DNA from: Clostridiales bacterium
GTDB lineage: Bacteria; Bacillota; Clostridia; Lachnospirales; Lachnospiraceae
Reading direction: 5' to 3'
DNA length: 6,555 nt
NCBI GenBank assembly: GCA_029267975.1
Contig: JAJUHH010000172.1
Span: 1-6,555 of the forward strand
The position numbers and the translations under genes are program-made. Below, one piece after another: positions 1 through 6,512 of this stretch. Within the stretch, counting starts at the first letter, position 1, and each line of letters begins with the position of its first letter. Below the pieces are notes generated by a model. That model worked only from the letters and a program-made list of their open reading frames with translations, was not told the origin of the DNA and did no database searches.

Positions 1-369
1 CTCCATAGGAAAGAAAATGCTCTCATAGCTTTTACGGATATCCTCCGGAAGCATATGCAGCAGCCTTTCGGCTGCGGCCTGCTCCACCGCCCGAAAGGCT
101 CCTTGTATATTTTCATTAAAATACTTGATTGGGGTAGGCATATCACCGGTAATAATCTCAGCCGCATCATGATAAATGCCTATCAGCGCCGCCTTCTCTG
201 CATTCAGCGGATTACCGAAGCGCTCTCTGCCAATGGTAGCCAGCGCATGAGCCAGGATACTTACCTCAAGAGAATGCTCACTGATATTCTCTGAAATGGA
301 ATTGCGCATCAGCGCCCAACGCTCAATGTATTTCATTCTCGAAATCATAGCGAAAAAACTGTTCTCCAT
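1..369 (-). CDS. yfbR: 5'-deoxynucleotidase, YfbR family (HD domain), C-terminus beyond the left edge
   Basis: Known role of the family: a cytoplasmic metal-dependent phosphatase that removes the 5' phosphate from deoxyribonucleoside monophosphates, acting in nucleotide salvage and pool balance. The 123 residues visible align almost without gaps to my memory of E. coli YfbR, shifted by one residue. H32 in the SEHSLEV stretch, and H67-D68 in YHDAAE, match three of the four metal ligands (H33, H68, D69). R17-W18 match the pair that selects deoxyribose substrates. E71 and D76, in the EIITGDMPTPIKYF stretch, match other active-site residues. The fourth ligand, near residue 137, lies outside the window, so the metal site cannot be fully confirmed. 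The ATG at 369-367 follows AGGAGGG (381-375) by 5 bases, and that site overlaps the uvrA stop codon. Only 10 bases separate the two genes, so co-transcription with uvrA is very likely. No frameshift is visible. Confidence 0.94.
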   Translation of the reverse strand, partial: MENSFFAMISRMKYIERWALMRNSISENISEHSLEVSILAHALATIGRERFGNPLNAEKAALIGIYHDAAEIITGDMPTPIKYFNENIQGAFRAVEQAAAERLLHMLPEDIRKSYESIFFPME

Positions 370-374
370 CCTGA

Positions 375-381
375 CCCTCCT
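375..381 (-). promoter_or_regulatory. Ribosome binding site of yfbR overlapping the uvrA stop codon
   Basis: AGGAGGG lies 5 bases before the yfbR ATG. Its first two bases (AG) are the last two bases of the uvrA TAG stop at 382-380. A ribosome terminating on uvrA therefore sits on the yfbR initiation site, an arrangement that favours translational coupling. Coupling itself is inferred from position only. Confidence 0.8.
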
Positions 382-3226
382 AAGTGTTTCTGCCCTGCTC
401 CAGGTACTTCTTTACATAAGCACCGGTATAAGACTTCGGGTTCTTAGCAACCTCCTCCGGTGTACCGGTGGCTACCACAGTTCCCCCCTTGTCTCCACCC
501 TCGGGGCCAATATCAATAATATAATCTGCTGTCTTGATCACATCCAGATTGTGCTCGATTACCACGACTGTATTGCCGGACTCCGTAAATCTCCTGAGGA
601 TACCGATCAGCTTGTGAACATCCGCAAAGTGAAGTCCAGTGGTAGGCTCGTCCAGAATATAAATTGTCTTACCGGTACTGCGCTTGCTGAGCTCTGTAGC
701 CAATTTGATTCTCTGGGCCTCACCGCCTGACAGTGAAGTGGAAGGATGTCCTAAGCGTAGGTAGGACAAGCCAACATCATTGAGCGTCTCAATTTTACGC
801 CTGATGGAAGGAACATTCTCAAAAAAGTGCACTGCTTCATCTACTGTCATATTTAATACGTCATAGATGCTCTTTCCCTTATAGTGCACCTCCAAGGTCT
901 CACGGTTATAACGTTTACCGTTACATACCTCACAGGGTACATAGATATCCGGAAGGAAATTCATCTCAATCTTAAGGATACCGTCACCACCGCAGGCCTC
1001 ACAACGACCGCCTTTCACATTAAAGCTGAAACGTCCCTTGGAATAACCTCTCATCTTAGCATCCTGGGTTGCTGCAAAGAGGTCTCTTATCTGGTCAAAG
1101 ACGCCGGTATAGGTGGCCGGGTTAGAACGAGGCGTACGTCCAATGGGTGATTGATCAATATCAATTACCTTATCTAATTGCTCAATACCTAGCATTTCCT
1201 TATGCTTACCCGGAATACAACGGGCACGGTTTAGATCTCTGGCAAGCCGTTTATATAAGATCTCTGTTACCAGGGAGCTCTTACCGGAACCGGATACGCC
1301 TGTTACACAGGTCATAACTCCCAGGGGAATATCCACGTTTATATTCTTCAGGTTATTCTCGGAAGCGCCCTTAATTTTCAGGAAGCCGGTTGGCTTACGC
1401 CTCTCCTTGGGTACCGGTATCATAATCCTTCCGCTTAAGTAAGCACCTGTAATAGATTCCTCAACCTTCATAATATCCTGAGCCGTACCCTCAGCAACGA
1501 TCATACCGCCATGTTCTCCCGCTCCCGGTCCGATATCCACAATATGATCAGCAGCAAACATGGTATCCTCATCATGCTCCACTACAATCAGGGTATTGCC
1601 CAGGTCCTTGAGATTCTTTAAGGTTTTCAGTAATTTATCATTATCCCTCTGATGCAGGCCGATACTGGGCTCGTCCAGGATGTATGCAACGCCGACTAGG
1701 CCTGAACCGATCTGGGTTGCCAGACGGATTCGCTGTGACTCACCGCCGGATAAGGTTCCGGTCGCTCTGGCCAGGGTCAGATAATCCAAGCCAACATCCA
1801 TCAGGAAATTAATTCTTGCCTTTATCTCTTTTAGAACAAGCTCGCCGATCTTCTGCTGCATGGTTGTCAGCTGAAGATTTTCCATAAAGCTTTTGAGATC
1901 ACGAATAGAGTACTCAGTGACATCGGAGATATTCTTATTACCTACGGTTACCGCCAGGGCCTCCTTCTTCAGACGCTTTCCCTTACATACCTTACAGGGT
2001 GTTGTAAGCATAAAGCTTTCATATTCCTGCTTTGCGGTCTCTGACCCAGTTTCACGATAACGACGTTCCACATTGCGGATAAGACCCTCGAATACAACAT
2101 CATATACTCCTACCCCTCGCTGTCCGCGATAATGTACCTTGACTGATCTACCGTCCGTACCGTAGATAAACATATGACGTATCTCCTGGGGCAGCTTCTC
2201 ATAGGGTGTATTCAGATCAAACTTATATTCCTTCGCTAAGGCCTCCATGATTGACCTGGTATAACTGCCCTTGTCTGTGACAGACTGCCAGCCCGGAGCA
2301 GCAACTGCACCGTCAATAATGCTCTTTGTGGGATCGCCAATCAACAGCTCCTCGGCAAATTCCATCTTGATTCCTAAGCCGTGGCATTCCGGGCAGGCAC
2401 CAAAAGGATTATTGAAGGAGAATACTCTTGGCTCTATTTCGTCAATGCTGATCCCGCAATCAGGGCAGGCAAAGTTCTGACTGAAGGTAAGCTGCTCTCC
2501 GCCAATCACATCCACATATAAGAGACCTTCTGCAAGCTTCAAAACATTCTCAATGGAATCAGAGAGTCTCTTCTCGATTCCTTCCTTTATCACCAAACGG
2601 TCAACGACAATCTCGATATTATGCTTTATATTCTTCTCCAGCTTGATCTCTTCCGTCAGCTCATAGAGATTCCCATCTACTCTGACTCTCACGTAACCGC
2701 TGCTCTTTGCTTGTTCAAAAAGCTTTCCATGTTCACCCTTACGTCCTCTGACCACCGGCGCCAGCAACTGGATTTTGCTTCCCTGGGGCAGGGACATAAG
2801 CTCGTCCACCATCTGATCCACAGTCTGCTTCTTAATCTCCTTACCGCATTCCGGACAATGGGGAATACCTATCCTTGCATACAGCAGACGAAAATAATCG
2901 TAAATCTCAGTAACTGTTCCTACCGTTGAACGTGGATTACGATTGGTTGACTTCTGGTCAATGGATATGGCCGGAGGTAACCCCTCAATGCTCTCCACAT
3001 TGGGTTTTTCCATCTGCCCAAGGAATTGCCTTGCATAGGAAGAAAGGGATTCCATGTATCTTCTCTGTCCCTCGGCATAGATGGTATCAAAAGCCAAGGA
3101 GGACTTACCGGAGCCGCTTAAACCAGTTAATACTACAAACTGGTCTCTGGGGATATCAACACTGAGATTCTTCAGGTTGTTCTCTTTTGCACCCCTGATT
3201 CTAATATAATTCTTTTTTTCTGACAT
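380..3226 (-). CDS. uvrA: Excinuclease ABC subunit A (UvrA)
   Basis: UvrA is the damage-sensing ATPase of nucleotide excision repair. As a dimer it scans DNA and loads UvrB at bulky lesions. The 948 residues fit the family's usual length (about 940). Two ABC ATPase modules are visible. The first has Walker A GLSGSGKS at 35-42, signature LSGGESQ at 492-498 and Walker B with LDEP at 517-520. The second has Walker A GVSGSGKS at 643-650, signature LSGGEAQ at 832-838 and LDEP at 858-861. Cysteine pairs at 254/257 with 278/281, at 411/414, and at 742/745 with 765/768 correspond to the family's zinc-binding modules; the last group supports DNA binding. A further CPEC pair sits at 124-127 near the UvrB-binding insertion. 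The ATG at 3226-3224 follows AGGTGA by 4 bases. The gene lies 40 bases after uvrB with no terminator or convincing promoter between them, so it is read as the second gene of a uvrBA transcript. Every key motif is intact. Confidence 0.98.
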   Translation of the reverse strand: MSEKKNYIRIRGAKENNLKNLSVDIPRDQFVVLTGLSGSGKSSLAFDTIYAEGQRRYMESLSSYARQFLGQMEKPNVESIEGLPPAISIDQKSTNRNPRSTVGTVTEIYDYFRLLYARIGIPHCPECGKEIKKQTVDQMVDELMSLPQGSKIQLLAPVVRGRKGEHGKLFEQAKSSGYVRVRVDGNLYELTEEIKLEKNIKHNIEIVVDRLVIKEGIEKRLSDSIENVLKLAEGLLYVDVIGGEQLTFSQNFACPDCGISIDEIEPRVFSFNNPFGACPECHGLGIKMEFAEELLIGDPTKSIIDGAVAAPGWQSVTDKGSYTRSIMEALAKEYKFDLNTPYEKLPQEIRHMFIYGTDGRSVKVHYRGQRGVGVYDVVFEGLIRNVERRYRETGSETAKQEYESFMLTTPCKVCKGKRLKKEALAVTVGNKNISDVTEYSIRDLKSFMENLQLTTMQQKIGELVLKEIKARINFLMDVGLDYLTLARATGTLSGGESQRIRLATQIGSGLVGVAYILDEPSIGLHQRDNDKLLKTLKNLKDLGNTLIVVEHDEDTMFAADHIVDIGPGAGEHGGMIVAEGTAQDIMKVEESITGAYLSGRIMIPVPKERRKPTGFLKIKGASENNLKNINVDIPLGVMTCVTGVSGSGKSSLVTEILYKRLARDLNRARCIPGKHKEMLGIEQLDKVIDIDQSPIGRTPRSNPATYTGVFDQIRDLFAATQDAKMRGYSKGRFSFNVKGGRCEACGGDGILKIEMNFLPDIYVPCEVCNGKRYNRETLEVHYKGKSIYDVLNMTVDEAVHFFENVPSIRRKIETLNDVGLSYLRLGHPSTSLSGGEAQRIKLATELSKRSTGKTIYILDEPTTGLHFADVHKLIGILRRFTESGNTVVVIEHNLDVIKTADYIIDIGPEGGDKGGTVVATGTPEEVAKNPKSYTGAYVKKYLEQGRNT

Positions 3227-3230
3227 GACT

Positions 3231-3236
3231 TCACCT
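3231..3236 (-). promoter_or_regulatory. Ribosome binding site of uvrA
   Basis: AGGTGA lies 4 bases before the uvrA ATG, inside the 40-base uvrB-uvrA gap. It is weaker and closer to the start than the AGGAGGG sites of uvrB and yfbR, which may lower the UvrA yield per transcript; that effect is inferred. Confidence 0.6.
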
Positions 3237-3266
3237 GTATATAATGCGCTCTTTCTATTTGTTGAA

Positions 3267-5246
3267 TTATAGTTCTAACAGCTGTTTCTTAATCTCCACC
3301 ATCTTGTCACGAAGTTCTGCTGCCAGCTCAAAGTTAAGCTCTGCAGCCGCAGTATGCATCTGCTTGGTAATGGTCTTAACCAGCTCCTCAAGCTCTTGCT
3401 TGGTCATGGATTCCATGTCCTTCTCCATAGCATCCATACTCTTCTCTGCCTTCTTGGAGATACTGATCAGATCCCGAACCTTCTTCTTAATCGTGGTAGG
3501 TGTAATTCCGTGGGCCTCATTATAAGCCTGCTGTATCTTACGTCTTCGATTTGTCTCTGATATAGCCCTGCTCATTGACTCGGTCATATGATCGGCATAC
3601 ATGATGACATGGCCCTCTGCATTACGGGCTGCACGACCAATGGTCTGAATGAGGGAGGTTTCCGAACGAAGGAAGCCTTCCTTATCCGCATCCAGGATCG
3701 CAACCAGACCAACCTCAGGAATATCCAGACCCTCACGCAGGAGGTTGATGCCTACCAGAACATCAAATACATCCATACGCATATCCCTGATGATCTCCGA
3801 ACGTTCCAAGGTATCAATATCCGAATGCAAATACTTCACACGAATACCAACTTCCCTTAGATAGGTAGTCAGATCCTCTGCCATCCGCTTGGTCAGGGTA
3901 GTTACCAAAACCTTATTCTTCTTATCAATCTCCTTATGGATCTCACCTAAAAGGTCATCAATCTGTCCGGCAACCGGTCTTACCGATACCTCCGGATCCA
4001 GTAAGCCAGTAGGCCTAATCACCTGCTCCGTGCGAAGCAGCTCATGCTCGCTCTCATAGACAGAAGGAGTCGCAGACACAAAAAGGATCTGGCTGATCTT
4101 GCTTTCAAACTCCTCAAAGTTCAGAGGACGGTTATCTAAGGCTGAGGGAAGGCGGAAGCCATACTCCACCAGTGTAGACTTACGGGATCGATCCCCGGCA
4201 TACATTCCTCTAATCTGTGGCAGCGTAATATGGGATTCATCGACGATAATCAAAAAATCCTCCGGGAAATAATCAATCAGGGTATGAGGAGGGCTTCCGG
4301 GTTCCAAGCCTGTCAGATGTCTGGAATAGTTCTCAATACCTGAACAAAAGCCTGTCTCCCTCATCATCTCTATATCAAAATTCGTACGCTCGGATATTCG
4401 CTGTGCTTCCAGCAGCTTATCCTCGCTCTTGAAATATCTCACTCTCTCTTCCAATTCCGCTTCAATATTACGGATGGCAATCTCCATCTTATCCGGCGCC
4501 ACCACATAATGGGAGGCCGGAAAGATCACCACATGCTCCAAACTGCACTTGATCTCACCGGTCAAGGTGTCGATCTCCAGGATGCGCTCCACCTCATCCC
4601 CAAAAAACTCGATCCGAACAGCAAGCTCTGCCGAATAGGCCGGGAATATCTCAACCACGTCTCCACGAACACGGAAGGTACCGCGCTTAAAGTCCATATC
4701 ATTCCTGTCATACTGTATCTCTATTAACTTCTTTAATACCTCATCCCGGTCCTTTATCATGCCCGGTCTCAGGGAAATGGTCATATTCTGGTAATCGATA
4801 GGGCTGCCCAGACCATAAATACAGGAAACACTGGCAACAATGATAACATCATTTCTCTCGGAAAGAGATGCTGTTGCGGAATGCCGCAGCTTATCAATCT
4901 CATCATTGATGGAGGAATCCTTCTCTATATAAGTATCCGTAGACGGTACATACGCCTCCGGCTGATAATAGTCATAGTAACTTACAAAATATTCAACGGC
5001 ATTCTCCGGAAAGAACTCCTTAAACTCGCCGTACAGCTGCGCGGCCAGAGTCTTATTATGAGCTATGATTAAGGTTGGCTTCTGAATCTGCTGTATCACA
5101 TTCGCCATGGTGAAGGTTTTACCGGAGCCGGTAACACCAAGCAAGGTCTGAGCCTGGTTGCCCCTTTGAAATCCTTCCACAAGCGCTTTTATGGCCTCCG
5201 GCTGATCACCGGTTGGCACAAACTCTGATTTTAACTTAAATTCCAT
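3267..5246 (-). CDS. uvrB: Excinuclease ABC subunit B (UvrB)
   Basis: UvrB is the helicase-like core of nucleotide excision repair. It receives the damaged site from UvrA, verifies the lesion by threading a beta-hairpin between the strands, and recruits UvrC for incision. The 659 residues match the family length (about 660-670). Visible in order are the GDQPEAI motif at 13-19, Walker A GVTGSGKT at 37-44, the aromatic beta-hairpin region with YYDYYQPEAYVPSTDTY at about 90-106, Walker B DESH at 336-339, and helicase motif VI QTIGRAARN at 534-542 with arginines 538 and 541. A C-terminal UVR motif spans about 618-659, the helical hairpin that contacts UvrC and UvrA. The ATG at 5246-5244 follows AGGAGGG by 9 bases. 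It is the first gene after a strong sigma-A-type promoter with LexA-box-like elements around it, so SOS induction is likely but unproven. No defect is seen. Confidence 0.98.
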   Translation of the reverse strand: MEFKLKSEFVPTGDQPEAIKALVEGFQRGNQAQTLLGVTGSGKTFTMANVIQQIQKPTLIIAHNKTLAAQLYGEFKEFFPENAVEYFVSYYDYYQPEAYVPSTDTYIEKDSSINDEIDKLRHSATASLSERNDVIIVASVSCIYGLGSPIDYQNMTISLRPGMIKDRDEVLKKLIEIQYDRNDMDFKRGTFRVRGDVVEIFPAYSAELAVRIEFFGDEVERILEIDTLTGEIKCSLEHVVIFPASHYVVAPDKMEIAIRNIEAELEERVRYFKSEDKLLEAQRISERTNFDIEMMRETGFCSGIENYSRHLTGLEPGSPPHTLIDYFPEDFLIIVDESHITLPQIRGMYAGDRSRKSTLVEYGFRLPSALDNRPLNFEEFESKISQILFVSATPSVYESEHELLRTEQVIRPTGLLDPEVSVRPVAGQIDDLLGEIHKEIDKKNKVLVTTLTKRMAEDLTTYLREVGIRVKYLHSDIDTLERSEIIRDMRMDVFDVLVGINLLREGLDIPEVGLVAILDADKEGFLRSETSLIQTIGRAARNAEGHVIMYADHMTESMSRAISETNRRRKIQQAYNEAHGITPTTIKKKVRDLISISKKAEKSMDAMEKDMESMTKQELEELVKTITKQMHTAAAELNFELAAELRDKMVEIKKQLLEL

Positions 5247-5255
5247 ACTTGTATT

Positions 5256-5262
5256 CCCTCCT
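5256..5262 (-). promoter_or_regulatory. Ribosome binding site of uvrB
   Basis: AGGAGGG lies 9 bases before the uvrB ATG. It is a near-perfect match to the 16S anti-Shine-Dalgarno sequence and supports the chosen start. Confidence 0.85.
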
Positions 5263-5295
5263 AATTCAGGGCATCAGTCTTCAATCCATGACAAT

Positions 5296-5310
5296 ATGTA
5301 ACTCATACAT
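5296..5310. repeat. Inverted repeat ATGTA-N5-TACAT in the uvrB leader
   Basis: A perfect 5-base dyad with arms 5296-5300 and 5306-5310 lies in the predicted uvrB untranslated leader. One arm overlaps the weaker half of the promoter-proximal LexA-like box. The same arms recur inside the longer dyad at 5351-5373. It could be part of a protein-binding site; a chance occurrence in this AT-rich stretch is also possible. Confidence 0.45.
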
Positions 5311-5317
5311 TTGTTCT
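5304..5317 (-). promoter_or_regulatory. LexA-box-like element in the uvrB leader (promoter-proximal)
   Basis: On the minus strand the site reads AGAACAAATGTATG. Compared with the Firmicutes LexA/DinR core GAAC-N4-GTTC it has a perfect GAAC half (5316-5313) and a GTAT half (5308-5305) with two mismatches, so 6 of 8 core bases match and the centre is AT-rich. It falls roughly 13-26 bases downstream of the predicted transcription start, where a bound repressor could block transcription. It is degenerate, so the call is tentative. Confidence 0.4.
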
Positions 5318-5336
5318 GTTTTAGACCTTGTTAATG

Positions 5337-5365
5337 ATTATAGCATAGGAAAAATGTAAAAGCAA
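5337..5365 (-). promoter_or_regulatory. Sigma-A-type promoter of uvrB(A)
   Basis: The -35 element TTGCTT (5365-5360) is separated by exactly 17 bases from a perfect TATAAT -10 (5342-5337). A TG one base before the -10 makes it an extended -10 promoter. Transcription would begin near 5330, giving a leader of about 80 bases before the uvrB ATG. The -35 lies inside a perfect inverted repeat, and LexA-like boxes lie on both sides. This is the strongest promoter in the window and the likely source of a uvrB-uvrA-yfbR transcript. Confidence 0.85.
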
Positions 5366-5373
5366 TACATTTT
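5351..5373. repeat. Perfect inverted repeat AAAATGTA-N7-TACATTTT over the uvrB -35 element
   Basis: Two perfect 8-base arms (5351-5358 and 5366-5373) flank a 7-base centre that contains most of the -35 hexamer. The position suits an operator competing with RNA polymerase. As RNA it would be an AT-only 8-pair stem followed by U residues just after yaiI, so it might also act as a weak terminator for yaiI. The lack of G-C pairs makes the terminator reading less likely. Confidence 0.5.
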
Positions 5374-5387
5374 CGAATGTCTGTTCT
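5374..5387 (-). promoter_or_regulatory. LexA-box-like element upstream of the uvrB promoter (distal)
   Basis: On the minus strand the site reads AGAACAGACATTCG. Its core GAAC-AGAC-ATTC differs from the Firmicutes LexA core GAAC-N4-GTTC at one of eight defined bases. It lies 8 bases upstream of the -35 element and overlaps the yaiI stop codon (5388-5386). uvrB is a classical LexA target in Bacillus-type SOS regulons, which raises the prior. Binding is not shown by sequence alone. Confidence 0.55.
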
Positions 5388-5850
5388 ATTTTTCTGGCAG
5401 TTTTTGGTCATCCCCGACGCTGCGGCACAGCCTGCTAAATGCCTGCGCAAAGCGCTCATCATCAGCCAAGGTACGTTTTCTGGCATGATTGCCCACCCGC
5501 TCTCCGGCTCTGCGACACTGCTTTGCGATATCCCTCTCCATCAGGAGAATCTCGATATTTTTGTCCGTAAATAGCTTACCTCCCGGATGAATAGCATATG
5601 CGCCTCTGCCCAAGGCCATGGCAGCCACCCCATAATCCTGGGTAACCACAATGTCCCCCCTCATTGTCCGGTTGATCAGGGCAAAGTCTACAGCATCCGG
5701 AGCCTTACTGACCATAACCACTTCACTGTAATCAGAGTCCAGGATGTGGCTGGTGTCGATCACCATGATCACCGGAAGATTATGTTCCCTGGCGATTCTT
5801 TCAATAATATCCTTTACCGGACATGCGTCCGCATCTACTAATACCTTCAA
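5386..5850 (-). CDS. yaiI: YaiI/YqxD family protein (UPF0178, DUF188; PIN-like domain), starts at TTG
   Basis: This belongs to a widespread bacterial family of about 150 residues (154 here) whose cellular role is not established. The fold is related to PIN/NYN nucleases, so an RNA-processing or nuclease role is suspected. The family hallmark DADACP is at 6-11, following the first strand MKVLV. Other acidic residues in the expected pattern are D52 and D55 in APDAVDF, D66 in GDIVVTQDYG, and D72. The GGKLFT loop and the basic HARKRT stretch near 122-127 are also typical. The start is TTG (5850-5848): AGGAGGT lies 6 bases upstream, and the frame has no ATG before an upstream stop, so TTG is the only sensible start. 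The gene stands 119 bases after thpR and 139 bases before uvrB. Its stop codon overlaps the distal LexA-like box of uvrB. In B. subtilis the homologue yqxD neighbours dnaG, so the context here differs. Confidence 0.94.
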   Translation of the reverse strand: MKVLVDADACPVKDIIERIAREHNLPVIMVIDTSHILDSDYSEVVMVSKAPDAVDFALINRTMRGDIVVTQDYGVAAMALGRGAYAIHPGGKLFTDKNIEILLMERDIAKQCRRAGERVGNHARKRTLADDERFAQAFSRLCRSVGDDQKLPEK

Positions 5851-5856
5851 TGGGTT

Positions 5857-5863
5857 ACCTCCT
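5857..5863 (-). promoter_or_regulatory. Ribosome binding site that fixes the TTG start of yaiI
   Basis: AGGAGGT lies 6 bases before TTG. Reading back in frame gives CCA, AAC, GGT and so on to a TAA, with no ATG or GTG, so this site decides the start. Confidence 0.8.
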
Positions 5864-5907
5864 GTCTGGTAGAACTTCCAACATTATGAGTATCATCCTG
5901 CTTTCAA

Positions 5908-5913
5908 ATTATA
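5908..5913 (-). promoter_or_regulatory. Possible -10 element of a yaiI promoter
   Basis: A perfect TATAAT lies about 58 bases upstream of the yaiI TTG. The position 17 bases upstream has no recognisable -35 hexamer, only an A-rich run, and the TG is two bases rather than one base before the -10. It may be a weak or activator-dependent promoter, or chance. Read-through from thpR is the alternative, since no terminator is seen between the genes. Confidence 0.35.
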
Positions 5914-5919
5914 TACAGC

Positions 5920-5953
5920 CATTCATTGTCCTTTTTCACTTATTGACCTTTTT
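5920..5953 (-). repeat. Tandem pair of imperfect 17-base repeats between thpR and yaiI
   Basis: On the minus strand AAAAAGGTCAATAAGTG (5953-5937) is followed directly by AAAAAGGACAATGAATG (5936-5920). The copies agree at 14 of 17 positions and lie immediately upstream of the possible yaiI -10. They may be a small duplication or a pair of direct binding sites. Confidence 0.5.
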
Positions 5954-5969
5954 CCATACATATCCCTTT

Positions 5970-6512
5970 TTATGAAAGTGGAACCTCATAGATCTCGGTA
6001 TAGGTTAACTTTCCCTGCAGCCGCTCGGATTTCATCAGGCTAATTTTATTCACCCGCATTTGCATCGGTTTAATCCCTGCGGCAAACTCCTGCTCATTAA
6101 GATTTTTCCCTGGCTTCACTCTCCTGCCCAGGGTCAGATGAGGTCGGTACTCATGATCATCTATGTCAAAGAACCCCTGCTCCTTCAGCTCTTTGACCAG
6201 TGCTTTTTGTAAGCGCCATAAATCCGGCTCCTTCTCTACTCCTGCCCAGTAAATATCTCCTTCCCTGCGTGTAAATTTGCCCAGACCCTGAATGGATAGG
6301 ACAAAGCTACTGACACCGGATTTATTTACCGCCTGCTGCATGGCCCTCTGTACCTCCTCCAGCCGATCCGTCTCTCCGATAAAATTCAGGGTAAGATGCA
6401 GATTCTCCTTCTGGGTAAAGGTCCCCTTTGCCATAGCTTTCAGTTTATTTACCGCACTATATAGATTCGACTTTATCCCTTCTTCAAATAAAATTGCAAT
6501 AAATAAGCGCAT
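5970..6512 (-). CDS. thpR: RNA 2',3'-cyclic phosphodiesterase (ThpR/LigT, 2H phosphoesterase family)
   Basis: Known role of the family: opens 2',3'-cyclic phosphate ends of RNA to 2'-phosphate. It was first described as a 2'-5' RNA ligase acting on tRNA halves, and its physiological role remains uncertain. The 180 residues fit the family length (about 175-190). Both catalytic HxT motifs are present: HLTL with H39 and T41, and HLTLGR with H125 and T127, in two pseudo-symmetric halves. The N-terminal MRLFIAI strand and the YWAGVE stretch (about 88-93) are also family features. The start ATG (6512-6510) has GGAGG 7 bases upstream and shares its A with the TAA of an upstream reading frame (TAATG), which suggests translational coupling. 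The frame stays open to the window edge without another ATG, so the start rests on the ribosome binding site and the canonical N-terminus. The TAA stop is at 5972-5970, and no terminator follows. Confidence 0.94.
   Translation of the reverse strand: MRLFIAILFEEGIKSNLYSAVNKLKAMAKGTFTQKENLHLTLNFIGETDRLEEVQRAMQQAVNKSGVSSFVLSIQGLGKFTRREGDIYWAGVEKEPDLWRLQKALVKELKEQGFFDIDDHEYRPHLTLGRRVKPGKNLNEQEFAAGIKPMQMRVNKISLMKSERLQGKLTYTEIYEVPLS

Noticed and set aside
3227..3266. Separate uvrA promoter or terminator in the uvrB-uvrA gap
   Set aside because: The 40 bases are AT-rich and include TATATA-like sequence, but there is no properly spaced -35 and no stable hairpin.
5274..5311. Short leader frames before uvrB, such as a 10-codon MSYILSWIED frame followed by an overlapping ATG
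   Set aside because: None has a Shine-Dalgarno sequence, and there are no repeated regulatory codons or attenuator hairpins, so a leader peptide is not supported.
296..5841. Plus-strand open frames of 60-144 codons opposite uvrA, uvrB and yaiI
   Set aside because: They lie fully antisense to intact, strongly recognised genes, lack family resemblance, and mostly have no ribosome binding site. They are coding shadows.
5925..5961. Tiny frames in the thpR-yaiI gap (12 codons or fewer)
   Set aside because: They are very short, spacing to the purine runs is poor, and they lie over the tandem repeat.
5943..5971. Plus-strand TTGACC as a promoter -35
   Set aside because: No -10-like hexamer occurs 16-18 bases downstream, and there is no plus-strand gene for it to serve.
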